From Paenibacillus sp. BJ-4 (GTDB lineage: Bacteria; Bacillota; Bacilli; Paenibacillales; Paenibacillaceae): a stretch of 64,000 nt of DNA. The notes below the pieces were generated by a model that had not been told where the DNA came from, did no database searches, and saw only the letters and a list, made by a program, of their open reading frames with translations. This document shows, piece by piece, positions 41,826-51,255 of the stretch (position 1 is the first letter of the stretch; every line of letters starts with the position of its first letter). The stretch is from NCBI RefSeq assembly GCF_020404765.1, contig NZ_JAIVEM010000190.1, positions 34,723 to 98,722 of the forward strand, read 5' to 3'. The position numbers were made by a program, and so were the translations under genes.

Positions 41826-42120
41826 TTCAGTTACCTCCTAAGAATATCAAGTCTCGATTTCTGCATCATCCACTTGCTCCGACACAAAAAAAGGAAAGTA
41901 AGCGTAACACATTTAACCACAAAAATCCAATCTTATTTTCTTAAATACGCCTGCTTTCATATAAGAAAGACCTCTTATTAAAGCACAAACTAATGGATTA
42001 TTCAGATATGGAGCTTTGCCGAAGCAGCAGAGCGGGTGATTTGAATCCGAAAATTGCCCATTCTCCAGTTCAGCGAAGATTGCATACTTCTCTGGTGAAC
42101 GATATGGTTGCTTTGATATA
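41826..42120. other. Intergenic region with a half copy of a repeat, no gene
   Basis: About 295 bp with no gene. AGCGGGTGATTTGAATCCGA (42031-42050) repeats the left outer arm of the palindromic element at 54438-54558 with one difference. Confidence 0.6.
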
Positions 42121-42175
42121 AAAAACGCCCCTTACAGCAGTAGGTTTTACGAATTAACCTGTCTGTTGCAAGGGG
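42121..42175 (-). terminator. Terminator of the citrate operon, overlapping the end of citG
   Basis: Long stem CCCCTTGCAACAG... / ...CAGTAAGGGG-like (42128-42146 with 42156-42175) and a U run on the minus strand. The 5' arm is coding sequence: it covers the last codons and stop of citG (stop at 42154-42156). Confidence 0.85.
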
Positions 42176-43053
42176 AACATATCACTACACAAATATTCCA
42201 ACATGATTGTGACTGCCAGTAAATCAGCGGAGCCACCAGGACTAACATTTTTTTGTACAAAATCATCGTTCATTTGATGAATCATGGCGACACCTCTCTC
42301 TGACAAGATACCGCCCGCCTCTAGCACCTGCTTGGCATATTGCTGGACATAGGTTAGCATCTCCCTATCGTGTCTGCCAACAACATTCGTATCTTCGTTG
42401 ACAACCATCAGTTGTAACAGGGTTTGAACACAGATATCATTCACATGGTATCGTTGCGATGACTTCAACTCACGATAGACGGGCAGAGCATACTCTCGCA
42501 CGGTGGGAAAGCCTGCTTCCACCTCACCACGAATCCCCGTCATTCCCCACTCTTTATACAACCGTTCGCCGACCGTTAAGCCTGTTGATTTTTTCAGGGA
42601 TGCAAGCTCACTCGCACATAAACCTTTGGTCATCTGAGCAATGGTCTCACAAATAATTTGTTCATCCAGCCTGCTGGCAGCTGCTCGTGTCGTGCAACAA
42701 TACGCAGCAGCTGCACAAATAATTCCTAACGAAAAAATAAGACCTTTATGTGTGTTCACCCCGCCTGTTGCGGCAAACATAGCCTTTTCGGCTTCCTGCC
42801 CCAAGGGACGCAGATTCGTAAATAGTATACGAAGATCCTCTCCATGAAAGGAACCTCCTGCCTTTGCACATCTTTCAAAATAGCCAGAAAGTGCGGCCGC
42901 ACTAGACATAAACGTAAAGAAGTCCATATCCTTGTGAGCACCACGATTAAACCGATCTACCAGTCCCGGCTTTGGACTGGCGGAGACCTCTGTTAACAGC
43001 GCAAGGACAGCTTGTTGACCAAGGCTTTCACATAATAAGCTTATTGTAATCAT
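42154..43053 (-). CDS. citG: Triphosphoribosyl-dephospho-CoA synthase
   Basis: Makes the precursor of the citrate lyase prosthetic group from dephospho-CoA and ATP. About 299 residues. Family segments: EVSASPKPGLVDRFNRGAHKDMDFFTF at the N-terminus (in outline), GVNTHKGLIFSLG, and the GGSADLLAVT end. Last gene of the citrate operon, 47 nt after citX. Start chosen at the ATG 43053 with AAGAAGG about 12 nt upstream; the TTG at 43065 sits on the ribosome site itself. Confidence 0.94.
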   Translation of the reverse strand: MITISLLCESLGQQAVLALLTEVSASPKPGLVDRFNRGAHKDMDFFTFMSSAAALSGYFERCAKAGGSFHGEDLRILFTNLRPLGQEAEKAMFAATGGVNTHKGLIFSLGIICAAAAYCCTTRAAASRLDEQIICETIAQMTKGLCASELASLKKSTGLTVGERLYKEWGMTGIRGEVEAGFPTVREYALPVYRELKSSQRYHVNDICVQTLLQLMVVNEDTNVVGRHDREMLTYVQQYAKQVLEAGGILSERGVAMIHQMNDDFVQKNVSPGGSADLLAVTIMLEYLCSDMFPLQQTG

Positions 43054-43100
43054 ACATACTAACAACCTTCTTCCCTGGATTTTTTAATGATGATGAACGA

Positions 43101-43643
43101 TCATGCTCGTTTGACTACTTGATGCTTTCGCGTGTAACTGTCCACCAGTGCTTTGATAGCTTCCAGCAATTCGGGAAGTGCATGTGCTCTACTCCGTCCA
43201 CAACCATGCGCAGCCTGCTCGCACATGAGACATTTTCGCTTGCCCAAGCCAAGTTCATCTCTGGAGATTGCCCCTCCATGGGGTCCAATCACATCCAGAT
43301 CCAGTAATCTTCCTAGTGGATGCCCATCTTCAATCGCAATGACCAACTTTTTCAATATTCGCGCGTCTGCCTGAACGGCAACATATGCTTCTGGGCCTGT
43401 TAGCAGATCATACGCTTCACTGTGCAGCGGTGTCATTTGGTTCACCGCCAGCTGACTCATCAAGATACGATAGCCTTCATGGAAAACGTATTTACTAGTT
43501 GGAGAGGACTTCTGTGGTCCTGGGATATTGATCGTCATGCTGATTAGAGGTACCGCGTACCTGCTGATCAGTTGTCTTTGTCTATCTGCCCGGTTTTCGC
43601 GTGCCTGTAGCATTTCTTCAAGGGTCACCTCATACGAATACAT
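43101..43643 (-). CDS. citX: Citrate lyase holo-ACP synthase
   Basis: Transfers the phosphoribosyl-dephospho-CoA group to apo-CitD. 180 residues starting MYSYEVTLEEMLQARENRA. The C-terminal part has KRKCLMCEQAAHGCGRSRAH, typical of CitX. ATG at 43643 directly after the citC stop, with GGGAGATG inside the end of citC, so the two are coupled. E. coli makes this as a separate protein or as a CitXG fusion in some species; here citX and citG are separate. Confidence 0.93.
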   Translation of the reverse strand: MYSYEVTLEEMLQARENRADRQRQLISRYAVPLISMTINIPGPQKSSPTSKYVFHEGYRILMSQLAVNQMTPLHSEAYDLLTGPEAYVAVQADARILKKLVIAIEDGHPLGRLLDLDVIGPHGGAISRDELGLGKRKCLMCEQAAHGCGRSRAHALPELLEAIKALVDSYTRKHQVVKRA

Positions 43644-43644
43644 G

Positions 43645-44688
43645 TTATGACATCTCCCTGATACGCCTGATGATTTCTCCAGCTTCCACTGACAATAGAA
43701 ACTGATAGGTCGTGTCCGGTACAAGCTGCTTCACTTTATCCATTTGACCCAGACGGATATATTTGCGGACCGCAGAGGCGCTGATTGCGTCCCCTTCCCA
43801 TAGCAGTCGCGGTATTTCCTCTACCTCGATTCCAACGGAAGGCAGTAATTTTTTCATGATCGTGTTGTACCTGCGGGTCAAGTCACAGCTTGGCTCCTGA
43901 CCAATATACCGTTTTTGAATATTTAGCAACGGAGCTATATACTGGCTAAATATTTTTAAATCTAGTGATATATGCGTACTTGCTGCCTCTTCATCATTTT
44001 TGAGGAAGTAAGAAGGAAACGTTGCGCCCGAGATGATATAGTCTTTGCCTTTGTGCAAGACCACATTGGCCAAATGTCTCACGCCTTCTTCCACCAGTCT
44101 GTATCTGGCATCTGATGGAAAAATGGATCGGTCCTCCCAGACTACAAAAAGATGTACCTTTTCCCACACCGCCGCTGCATGCTCGATTAAGTGCAGATGT
44201 CCAAGTGTGAATGGATTACAGTTCATGACAATCGCAGCCGAAGGCACGAGATCGCCCGATTCCTGCAAAAGCTCTTGCTGATACTGCCTGACACCGTCCC
44301 ATCGGTTTTCCAACAAGACAGCCTTGGAGGATTCCTCCACGATTGGATAAAAGCCGAGATCCTTGAAAATTTGTTTATTTGCTGGTTTTGTATAAATAAA
44401 CAGGTGAGCCCTTCCCCGCCTGTATTCTTCATTTACTAAATGGCTAACGATTTGTGCCGATAGCCCCTGGTCTTTATAAGCTTCATCCACAGCAATGCAC
44501 TTCAGCACACTGCCTGAAAAGGAACCCGTAGCGGCAATGTCGCTGCCATCTACAATTTCCATCGTATATTCAATTTGATGGTCTATTCTAAGACCTTGGC
44601 GCTTGAGGAAATCGCGAAGCCTTCTTTGAGCGTCTTCAGAGGTTGGATTTAAAACCTCTTCACGCAAATGTTCCATCCACATAGCCAT
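43645..44688 (-). CDS. citC: [Citrate (pro-3S)-lyase] ligase
   Basis: Acetylates the thiol of the CitD prosthetic group with acetate and ATP, switching the lyase on. 347 residues: an N-terminal GNAT-like domain (CIAVDEAYKDQGLSAQIVSHL) and a C-terminal nucleotidyltransferase domain with NPFTLGHLHLIEHA (HxGH-type) and IRLGQMDKVKQLVP. The ATG at 44688 has GGTGATC upstream; open frame to 44745 has no site. A 7-bp inverted repeat (CGCATCC/GGATGCG, 44734-44770) lies in the 116-bp gap after the malic-enzyme gene. Confidence 0.93.
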   Translation of the reverse strand: MAMWMEHLREEVLNPTSEDAQRRLRDFLKRQGLRIDHQIEYTMEIVDGSDIAATGSFSGSVLKCIAVDEAYKDQGLSAQIVSHLVNEEYRRGRAHLFIYTKPANKQIFKDLGFYPIVEESSKAVLLENRWDGVRQYQQELLQESGDLVPSAAIVMNCNPFTLGHLHLIEHAAAVWEKVHLFVVWEDRSIFPSDARYRLVEEGVRHLANVVLHKGKDYIISGATFPSYFLKNDEEAASTHISLDLKIFSQYIAPLLNIQKRYIGQEPSCDLTRRYNTIMKKLLPSVGIEVEEIPRLLWEGDAISASAVRKYIRLGQMDKVKQLVPDTTYQFLLSVEAGEIIRRIREMS

Positions 44689-44804
44689 AATGATCACCGT
44701 TTTTCTGCATGGAAGTCCGAATAAGTAGAATGACGCATCCAACACTCTGCAAGCGAAAGGATAGGATGCGCATCCTGTTTATTTGTTCTGAAAAGACAAT
44801 ATCT

Positions 44805-45977
44805 TTATTTTCTTACAACACCGCTTTGTTCTGCGACGATTTTTACTGCTTTACTAACTGCTGCACTTACTCTTTTGTCAATCGCATCTGGAACGATATA
44901 GGTATCATCAAGCTCCTCATCTGTTACCAAATCTGCGATGCTTCTGGCTGCCGCTAATTTCATTTCCATCGTGATGTCTGTGGCTTTGGCATCAAACGCG
45001 CCTCTGAAAATACCGGGGAATGCCAGCAGGTTATTGATTTGGTTGTGAAAATCCGATCTGCCGGTCGCAACAATTCTTGCTCCGCCTTTGTGTGCTTCCT
45101 CCGGCAAAATTTCTGGAATCGGATTGGCAAGTGCAAAAATGATGCTTTCATTGCTCATGGTTTGCACCATTTCTTTTGTCATCACCTCTGCAACCGATAA
45201 GCCGATAAAGATGTCCTTGCCTTTGATGACTTCTGCAAGGCTGCCTGTTTCTTTATCACGATTCGTCAGCTTGGCGATTTGCTGCTGAGGTTCATTGAGA
45301 GAGGTGTCGCCTTCGACCAAGGCACCATTCATATCGCAGAGAACCATACGCTTCGCTCCTGCAACAAGCAATAGCTTGGCGGTGGCAATACCCGAAGCTC
45401 CTGCTCCATTGATGAGGATGCGCACATCCTCCATTTTTTTGCCCACAAGTTTCAAGGCATTAAATAACCCTGCAAGCACAGCAACTGCCGTTCCATGCTG
45501 ATCATCATGATAAACCGGAATGTTCAGTTTTTCTTTTAATTTGTCTTCAATATAGAAGCATTCTGGCGCCTTGATGTCTTCAAGATGAATGCCTCCAAAA
45601 CCTGGAGCGATCACTTCAACCGTGCGCACAAACTCGTCTGGATCAGTGCTGTCGATACAGATAGGGTACGCATTCACCCCACCAAATTCTTTGAGCAGCA
45701 AGGCCTTGCCCTCAATGACAGGCAGCCCTGCCTCAGGGCCAATATCCCCCAGACCCAGCACTGCTGTCCCATTCGTCAGAATCGCCACGGTGCTCCCTTT
45801 AATCGTGTATTCATAGGCCTTGCTCTTATCTTTGGCGATTTCCTTGCATGGCTCGGCAACACCAGGTGTATAAGCTATCGCTAAATCCTGTTTACTTACA
45901 ACCGGTACTGTTCCTGCAATCTCCAGCTTACCGTTTCTAACGCGGTGTGCCTGTAAGGCGGCTTCTTTTATACTCAT
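44805..45977 (-). CDS. Malic-enzyme-family protein of the citrate operon (oxaloacetate decarboxylase CitM or malic enzyme)
   Basis: 390 residues of the short malic enzyme type: Tyr in AIAYTPGVAEPC, Lys in VIEGKALLLKEFGG, metal-binding EDIKAPECF and NAD-binding INGAGASGIATAKLL. Bacterial short malic enzymes decarboxylate malate to pyruvate with NAD(P)+. In Lactococcus, Weissella and Lactobacillus citrate clusters a member of this family (CitM) works as a soluble oxaloacetate decarboxylase. Location between citF and citC, and the lack of membrane oxaloacetate decarboxylase genes here, favour the CitM role. True malic activity cannot be excluded. Confidence 0.85.
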   Translation of the reverse strand: MSIKEAALQAHRVRNGKLEIAGTVPVVSKQDLAIAYTPGVAEPCKEIAKDKSKAYEYTIKGSTVAILTNGTAVLGLGDIGPEAGLPVIEGKALLLKEFGGVNAYPICIDSTDPDEFVRTVEVIAPGFGGIHLEDIKAPECFYIEDKLKEKLNIPVYHDDQHGTAVAVLAGLFNALKLVGKKMEDVRILINGAGASGIATAKLLLVAGAKRMVLCDMNGALVEGDTSLNEPQQQIAKLTNRDKETGSLAEVIKGKDIFIGLSVAEVMTKEMVQTMSNESIIFALANPIPEILPEEAHKGGARIVATGRSDFHNQINNLLAFPGIFRGAFDAKATDITMEMKLAAARSIADLVTDEELDDTYIVPDAIDKRVSAAVSKAVKIVAEQSGVVRK

Positions 45978-46031
45978 AAGTTTGTTTGTACTGAGCAGCT
46001 GCTCAATACTTCCTCCTCTTGGTTTATAATT

Positions 46032-47591
46032 TTAGCGTCCTTGTTTCACTTGACGAATTACATCAATTACAGAACCATCACGATATTTGATAACACCCAC
46101 AATTTTATCTTCCCATTGAATCGGCTCTGGTTTGCCGACAATCCGCGTAGCCTTCTCTTGCAACTCTTCGATCGTGAAGACAGGGAGCTTGGCGGCTTTG
46201 AAGCTAGCCAGGAGATCTTGGCGGAGAGGGTTCACAGCGATGCCCTGATCGGTAACCAGTACGTCAACCGTATGACCTGGTGTGATAATGGTATTTACAC
46301 GATCAAGAATGGCAGGCATTCTTCCGCGAATCAGCGGAGCGACGATGATCGATACTGCAGCGCCTGCCGCCGTGTCGCAGTGTCCGCCGGAAGCTCCACG
46401 GATGACCCCATCGGACCCAGTAATTACGTTCACATTAAAATTCAGATCAATCTCCAGCGCACTCAGCACAACAACATCCAGTTGGTGAGCAGCGCAGCCT
46501 ATATTTTCAGGGCTTGCATAATATTCCGCACAAATTTGTTGATGGAATTTGTTCTTTCTCAGCGATTCTACGGCACGCAGGTCGAAGCTCTGCACGTCCA
46601 AAAGCTTTTCAATCAAACCTTCTTCATGCAGGTCAACGATTTGTTGGGTAATACCCCCCAGCGCAAAGCTTGCTTTGATATTGGCGGCAAGCATTTTTTC
46701 CCGTAGAAATCTGGTAGTTGCAAGCGCAGCACCTCCAGAGCCGGTTTGTAATGAGAATCCATCCACGAAATATCCGGATGCTTCAATCACATCTGCCGCG
46801 TTTTTGGCAATTAACAGTTCCTTCGGATTCTTCGTGTAACGGGTAGCCCCTGAGACAATCCCCTTCTGATCACCGATGCGATCCACGACGACCACATAAT
46901 CTACCTGGGTTTCAGGAATGGCGAATGGAGTGTTCGGATAGGAGACCAAATTGTCAGTGATCATCACAACATTGCGCGCATACTGTGCATCTACCATGGC
47001 ATAACCCAGGGAGCCGCATGCCGATGGAGCCTCGTTTACGCTGGAAGTTCCGTTTGCATTGCCGTATGCATCGCAAGAAGGAGCGCCCAAAAAGGCTACG
47101 TCAATCGGGCATTCCCCTGATGCAATCGCTCTTGCGCGACCACCGTGAGAGTTAATCGTCACCGGGATATCAAACAATCCGTAGGAATATGCCTGAGCCA
47201 GCTCGCCTCTAAGGCCACTGGTCTCGATTCTGCGGATGACACCATTTCGCACATGCTCTACCAACGGCGCATGAATATCCGTCAAGGAGCTGGCTGCCAG
47301 GACAAGATCACGAATACCCATTTTGGCGATTTTATCAATAACCATATTCAAGATAAAGTCCCCGTTGCGGAAATGGTGGTGGAACGAGATCGTCATCCCA
47401 TTACGCAGGCCCGTAGCTTCAATGGCTTTCTCCATCGAATCCATGATTTTGTTTTTGGCAGGGTTTTGCTGGCGGTCTTTTAACCGCTCTGTATTTTTAA
47501 ATTGCCCGTAAGTTGATTTGCGATCAAAGGGAGTTATCGCATCAAGTCCCTCAATAGCTAGAGGAATTTCTCTCCCAGCACCGTTTAGCAT
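46032..47591 (-). CDS. citF: Citrate lyase alpha subunit (citrate:acetyl-ACP transferase)
   Basis: Exchanges the acetyl group on CitD for citrate. 519 residues, close to E. coli CitF. Recognisable segments: GMTISFHHHFRNGDFILNMV, DVAFLGAPSCDAYGNANG and GSDGVIRGASGGHCDTAAGA. The frame begins at a GTG (47600), but the ATG at 47591 has AAGGTGA five bases upstream. It starts 10 nt after citE. Forms the alpha-beta-gamma complex with CitE and CitD. Confidence 0.96.
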   Translation of the reverse strand: MLNGAGREIPLAIEGLDAITPFDRKSTYGQFKNTERLKDRQQNPAKNKIMDSMEKAIEATGLRNGMTISFHHHFRNGDFILNMVIDKIAKMGIRDLVLAASSLTDIHAPLVEHVRNGVIRRIETSGLRGELAQAYSYGLFDIPVTINSHGGRARAIASGECPIDVAFLGAPSCDAYGNANGTSSVNEAPSACGSLGYAMVDAQYARNVVMITDNLVSYPNTPFAIPETQVDYVVVVDRIGDQKGIVSGATRYTKNPKELLIAKNAADVIEASGYFVDGFSLQTGSGGAALATTRFLREKMLAANIKASFALGGITQQIVDLHEEGLIEKLLDVQSFDLRAVESLRKNKFHQQICAEYYASPENIGCAAHQLDVVVLSALEIDLNFNVNVITGSDGVIRGASGGHCDTAAGAAVSIIVAPLIRGRMPAILDRVNTIITPGHTVDVLVTDQGIAVNPLRQDLLASFKAAKLPVFTIEELQEKATRIVGKPEPIQWEDKIVGVIKYRDGSVIDVIRQVKQGR

Positions 47592-47601
47592 AACATTCAC
47601 C

Positions 47602-48483
47602 TTACTCTACGTTTATTTTTGCCGCTTCCGCCAAGTCAAGTACTCTACGTGCACGTTCTATAATCGGACGGTCGATCATTTTACCGTCGAGACTGATCAC
47701 ACCTGAGCCTTTTGCCTCCGCTTCGAGACTGGCCTCAATGATCCGCTTTGATTTTTTGATCTCTGTTTCTGTTGGTGTATAGATGCGGTTTACAATCTCG
47801 ATCTGACGTGGGTTAATAATGGATTTGCCATCAAAGCCTAGCTGTTTGATCAGCTTCACCTCGTTGGCAAAGCCCTCCTCATTATTTACATCCGAGTAGA
47901 CTGTATCGACAGCAGCAATGCCAGCAGCTCTTGCCGCAAATAATATAAGGCTTCGTGCTGTCAATAGCTCAATGCCTTCTGGCGAGCGCGTTGTCTTCAG
48001 GTCGGTGACAAAATCCTCCGCTCCAATGGCGATGCCGATAAGCCGCTTGCTGGCAACCGCAATTTGCGCCGCATTCAATGCGCCCTTACCACTCTCAACC
48101 GCTGCAAAAAGCTTGATTGTCCCATGCTCCATGCCGATCTTTTGTTCAATTTCGGTAATCAATTCATCGGCCTCAATCACGTCATCGGCTGTCTCCGTTT
48201 TCGGCAATCGAATGGCAGTTGGCTTCGCTCGTACAATCGCTTCAAAATCGTCTCTGCCATACGGCGTATTGAGTGGGTTTACCCTGACCAGCACCTCGAT
48301 GCCCCCGAAATCAAAGGTTTTTAAGGCCTGGTAAACCAGCAAACGTGCCGCATCTTTTTCGTATAGGGAAACGGAATCCTCAAGGTCGATCATAATCGAA
48401 TCTGCCCCATAGATATGGGCGTCCCGGATCATCCCTGGGTTATTGCCTGGAACATACAACATGGTCCTTCTCAGTTTCTGCAT
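47602..48483 (-). CDS. citE: Citrate lyase beta subunit (citryl-ACP lyase)
   Basis: Cleaves citryl-ACP to oxaloacetate and acetyl-ACP. 293 residues, HpcH/HpaI aldolase-like barrel: RRTMLYVPGNNPGMIRDA at the start, MIDLEDSV metal loop, RLPKTETADDV, GIAIGAEDFVTDL and SDVNNEEGF. Immediately after citD (1 nt) and before citF. Confidence 0.97.
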   Translation of the reverse strand: MQKLRRTMLYVPGNNPGMIRDAHIYGADSIMIDLEDSVSLYEKDAARLLVYQALKTFDFGGIEVLVRVNPLNTPYGRDDFEAIVRAKPTAIRLPKTETADDVIEADELITEIEQKIGMEHGTIKLFAAVESGKGALNAAQIAVASKRLIGIAIGAEDFVTDLKTTRSPEGIELLTARSLILFAARAAGIAAVDTVYSDVNNEEGFANEVKLIKQLGFDGKSIINPRQIEIVNRIYTPTETEIKKSKRIIEASLEAEAKGSGVISLDGKMIDRPIIERARRVLDLAEAAKINVE

Positions 48484-48777
48484 CTATTCCGCCTCCCATG
48501 GTCGGCAGTCGCCCTCGACCACTCTGCTTACGGCTGTCATTACTCTAGCCTTAATGGCGCAATCCAGTGCGCCTTTATCATTCGCGCGGACATATGCATG
48601 TTCAATGCCCATTTCTTGTAATGTTTCGAGAATCACTTTGCGAATCTGGTTCCCAAACTGGTTCTCTACGGTACTTTTCAACTCGATTTCAATACCTTTT
48701 GTCCCGTTCGGCTCGATGGAAATCGTAATATCGCTTGATTCCAGTGTGCCGGCCATACCTACTTGCTGAATAATCAA
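48484..48777 (-). CDS. citD: Citrate lyase gamma subunit (acyl carrier protein)
   Basis: 97 residues. Carries the phosphoribosyl-dephospho-CoA arm on Ser14, seen here in AGTLESSDI at exactly position 14. Start is TTG at 48777 with GAGGTG six bases upstream. Second gene of the operon, 45 nt after the hybrid kinase. Confidence 0.96.
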   Translation of the reverse strand: MIIQQVGMAGTLESSDITISIEPNGTKGIEIELKSTVENQFGNQIRKVILETLQEMGIEHAYVRANDKGALDCAIKARVMTAVSRVVEGDCRPWEAE

Positions 48778-48822
48778 TGTCTACACCTCTTTTGCCAATT
48801 GGATGGTAGATGCTCTCCATCT

Positions 48823-51066
48823 TCAGGATTGCAGAGCCTTATAAATCATTTGTGCCATATCTGAACCTGCTACAGGCTTACACATGTATTCATCAATAAT
48901 CAATCTCTCCTTGTACGTCACCACATGATCCTCGACATAACCGGTAATCAGGATGATCTTCATGCTTGGGTTGATTACCTTGATACGTTCAGCTAATTCC
49001 GTACCCGTCAGATAAGGCATTGCCTGATCCGTAATGACCAGATCGTAATGGTTTGGGGACTTTTCGAACCGCTGCAATGCTTCCACACTGTCTGATTCTG
49101 TCTCAACGTGGAAACCATACGATTCCAGTCCTCTTCTCATCGCTTTCAATACGCGCTGTTTATCATCGACCAAAAGAATGCGCTTTTGTTCAGTAAACAC
49201 AGGGTTCTTATTTATCTCTGTCTCTTTTGCTACAAACTCCGTTTTCGGCAGATACACCGTAAACGTACTACCCTTGCCCAGCTCCGAATCCACGGTAATA
49301 AATCCTTGATGTTTTTCGAGAATACTTTGTACGATATACAATCCAAGCCCCGTACCCTCTCCTGTCGGTTTGGTTGTGAAAAAAGGATCAAAGATTTTCT
49401 GCAAGGTGTCGTCACTCATCCCTCTTCCCGTATCCGAGACAGATAAAGTAACGTAATCGCTGACTTCCAAGACGTTCTCGCGGATTTTTTTTATCTCTTG
49501 CAAGGGAATGGTATCCAATATGATTTTTAGTTCGCCACCGGTTGTTTTCATTGCTTGATAGGCATTATTGCACAGGTTCATAATGACTTGATGAATCTGT
49601 ACTTTATTTGCAAAAATAACGGCTGAATCTACCCGTTTTTTGAATACAGCATTCACTTTGGGCGAGAGGAAGGATTTTATGAGTCCCAGTGCCTCTTTGA
49701 CCTGCTCTTCAACTTTGACCGGAGCGTTTTTCTTGACCTTTCCACTCTCCAGCCGGCTCAATAGCAGGATTTCCTCGATTATCAATCTTGCTTTCTCGGA
49801 AGCATCATAAATCTCACTGACGTAATCATAAATTTCTTCAGTAGGTTCTATCCTGCTAAGCAAGATGTCTGCATAGCCTTTGATGGGGGTTAGCAAATTA
49901 TTGAAATCATGGGCAATTTCCCCCGATATTGTACCGATCAACTGTAGCTTCTGCGAGTGCTGCAATTGTAGGTCTTTTTTTCTCAATAGCTCGTTTTTGT
50001 TATTCAGTTCCCGCAAATACCTCGTCTCGTATTCCAGAGCCTCTTTATTTTTCTTCGTCCTCATGATGATATAAACGGCACAAGCCAACGTCAGGACGAT
50101 CATTGAAAAAATCTCAATGGTTTTAATTCGATTTTGTGCAATCGGTTCTCTCACATCATCGTAGTTCATGGCGGCGGCCACCACCCAAAACGAGTCACCG
50201 AGATGAACACGGGAAAATGCTTCGATCTTTTTCGTCTTGGTATAGAATTCGTCACCCCACCAGTACGAATGGTAAAAAGCTGAGCCTTGTTCATGGGTAA
50301 GCTGCATTTTGAACAGTTTCTCAAGGTCGTGGTAATCAAGCCCCGGGTATTTGGCCTTCATCGCTGATAGCGATAACCCGATATTTTCTTCGCTTGGGTG
50401 CATGAGATAGTAGCCTTGCTGATCCTTGACATGGATGTAACCCTTGGTCCCCACGCGAATCGGCTTTAGTAGCCTCTCATACACAGCGTTTAGATTTACC
50501 ACACTGATGAGCGCACCTTGAAATTTCCCATCGAGATAAACAGGCTGAAACAGATGCACAATATAATTGCCTTGCTTCTCGAGCTTGGCACTTGCGATGA
50601 ACGGTTTTTTTTCTCGCAGCACCCTTTGTATATCATCCTTGATTAATTCATAGGCTTTAATCGCATCCGTACGATTGCGCTTGGGAAAAGTGTGTACCAC
50701 TCTCCCCTCCAGGTTCACCTGGCTAATCCGATAGATGCTATCTTTTTTGGCGGCATAATAAGCAGATAGATTTTCGTCAATCACAGCTTCATTCTTATTT
50801 GCTATGGCGAGCGACATCTGTCGGTTGTCCGTCAATATTTGCAGCGTGTGCATTTGTTCGTCGAAAAAGGATTCAATAGACGTGCTGTTTAATTTGGCAA
50901 TCGTTAGCAATTGCTGCTGCTGCTGCTCAATTACGGTACGTTCTCCGTCCATATACGAGCCGTAGGCCATCCACAGCAGAACTAGAAAAGAAATCGGAAG
51001 CGCTAGCATAATGATGAATGAAAAATGGCTTCGATAATGAAACAGTATCTCTCGTTGAAATCTCAT
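48823..51066 (-). CDS. Hybrid sensor histidine kinase with Cache sensor and C-terminal receiver
   Basis: 747 residues. TM1 (about 16-38), extracellular double-Cache sensor, TM2 (about 320-340), then a short coiled coil, a HisKA domain with the phosphoacceptor His in GEIAHDFNNLLTPI, an HATPase domain (N box NLCNNAYQAM, G boxes DTGRGMSDD and GTGLGLYIV), and a receiver (DDK near the start, phosphoacceptor Asp in LVITDQAMP, Lys in CKPVAG). The NtrB-like HDFNNLL type is unlike CitA or CitS sensor kinases. It leads the citDEF operon and shares the promoter element of the transporter gene, so citrate (or a related acid) sensing is likely; that is inference. Confidence 0.9.
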   Translation of the reverse strand: MRFQREILFHYRSHFSFIIMLALPISFLVLLWMAYGSYMDGERTVIEQQQQQLLTIAKLNSTSIESFFDEQMHTLQILTDNRQMSLAIANKNEAVIDENLSAYYAAKKDSIYRISQVNLEGRVVHTFPKRNRTDAIKAYELIKDDIQRVLREKKPFIASAKLEKQGNYIVHLFQPVYLDGKFQGALISVVNLNAVYERLLKPIRVGTKGYIHVKDQQGYYLMHPSEENIGLSLSAMKAKYPGLDYHDLEKLFKMQLTHEQGSAFYHSYWWGDEFYTKTKKIEAFSRVHLGDSFWVVAAAMNYDDVREPIAQNRIKTIEIFSMIVLTLACAVYIIMRTKKNKEALEYETRYLRELNNKNELLRKKDLQLQHSQKLQLIGTISGEIAHDFNNLLTPIKGYADILLSRIEPTEEIYDYVSEIYDASEKARLIIEEILLLSRLESGKVKKNAPVKVEEQVKEALGLIKSFLSPKVNAVFKKRVDSAVIFANKVQIHQVIMNLCNNAYQAMKTTGGELKIILDTIPLQEIKKIRENVLEVSDYVTLSVSDTGRGMSDDTLQKIFDPFFTTKPTGEGTGLGLYIVQSILEKHQGFITVDSELGKGSTFTVYLPKTEFVAKETEINKNPVFTEQKRILLVDDKQRVLKAMRRGLESYGFHVETESDSVEALQRFEKSPNHYDLVITDQAMPYLTGTELAERIKVINPSMKIILITGYVEDHVVTYKERLIIDEYMCKPVAGSDMAQMIYKALQS

Positions 51067-51191
51067 CCTGTTTTACCATCTCCATCGAGCTAGTAGCCCA
51101 TCAGTCCCTAGCCCCAGTGCTAGGGCTAATTCGCTTCCGATTATATCAGTTATTCACGTTCGTCTACTAAATGGTGTCTCAAGACAACTTC

Positions 51192-51245
51192 ATTGTAATG
51201 ACAAGATCTTAAAGTATCCTGTCAAATTATTAATTTTTTTTAAGA
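51192..51245 (-). promoter_or_regulatory. Promoter with shared 40-bp element, kinase-citDEF operon
   Basis: Minus strand: 40-bp element 51206-51245 ending CAGGATACTTTAAGAT, 8 bp, then TACAAT (51192-51197) as -10. It matches 34 of 40 positions, without gaps, of the element before the transporter gene (52735-52774), including the whole 16-bp end. No good -35 is present, as expected for an activated promoter. Confidence 0.8.
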
Positions 51246-51255
51246 TTTCACTATC

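Noticed and set aside
44734..44770. CGCATCC/GGATGCG inverted repeat before citC
   Set aside because: Only 7 bp with a 23-nt loop and no U tract; could be chance, so not called as a terminator or attenuator.
46041..46706. 221-codon plus-strand frame
   Set aside because: Antisense to citF, no ribosome site, composition typical of a shadow frame.
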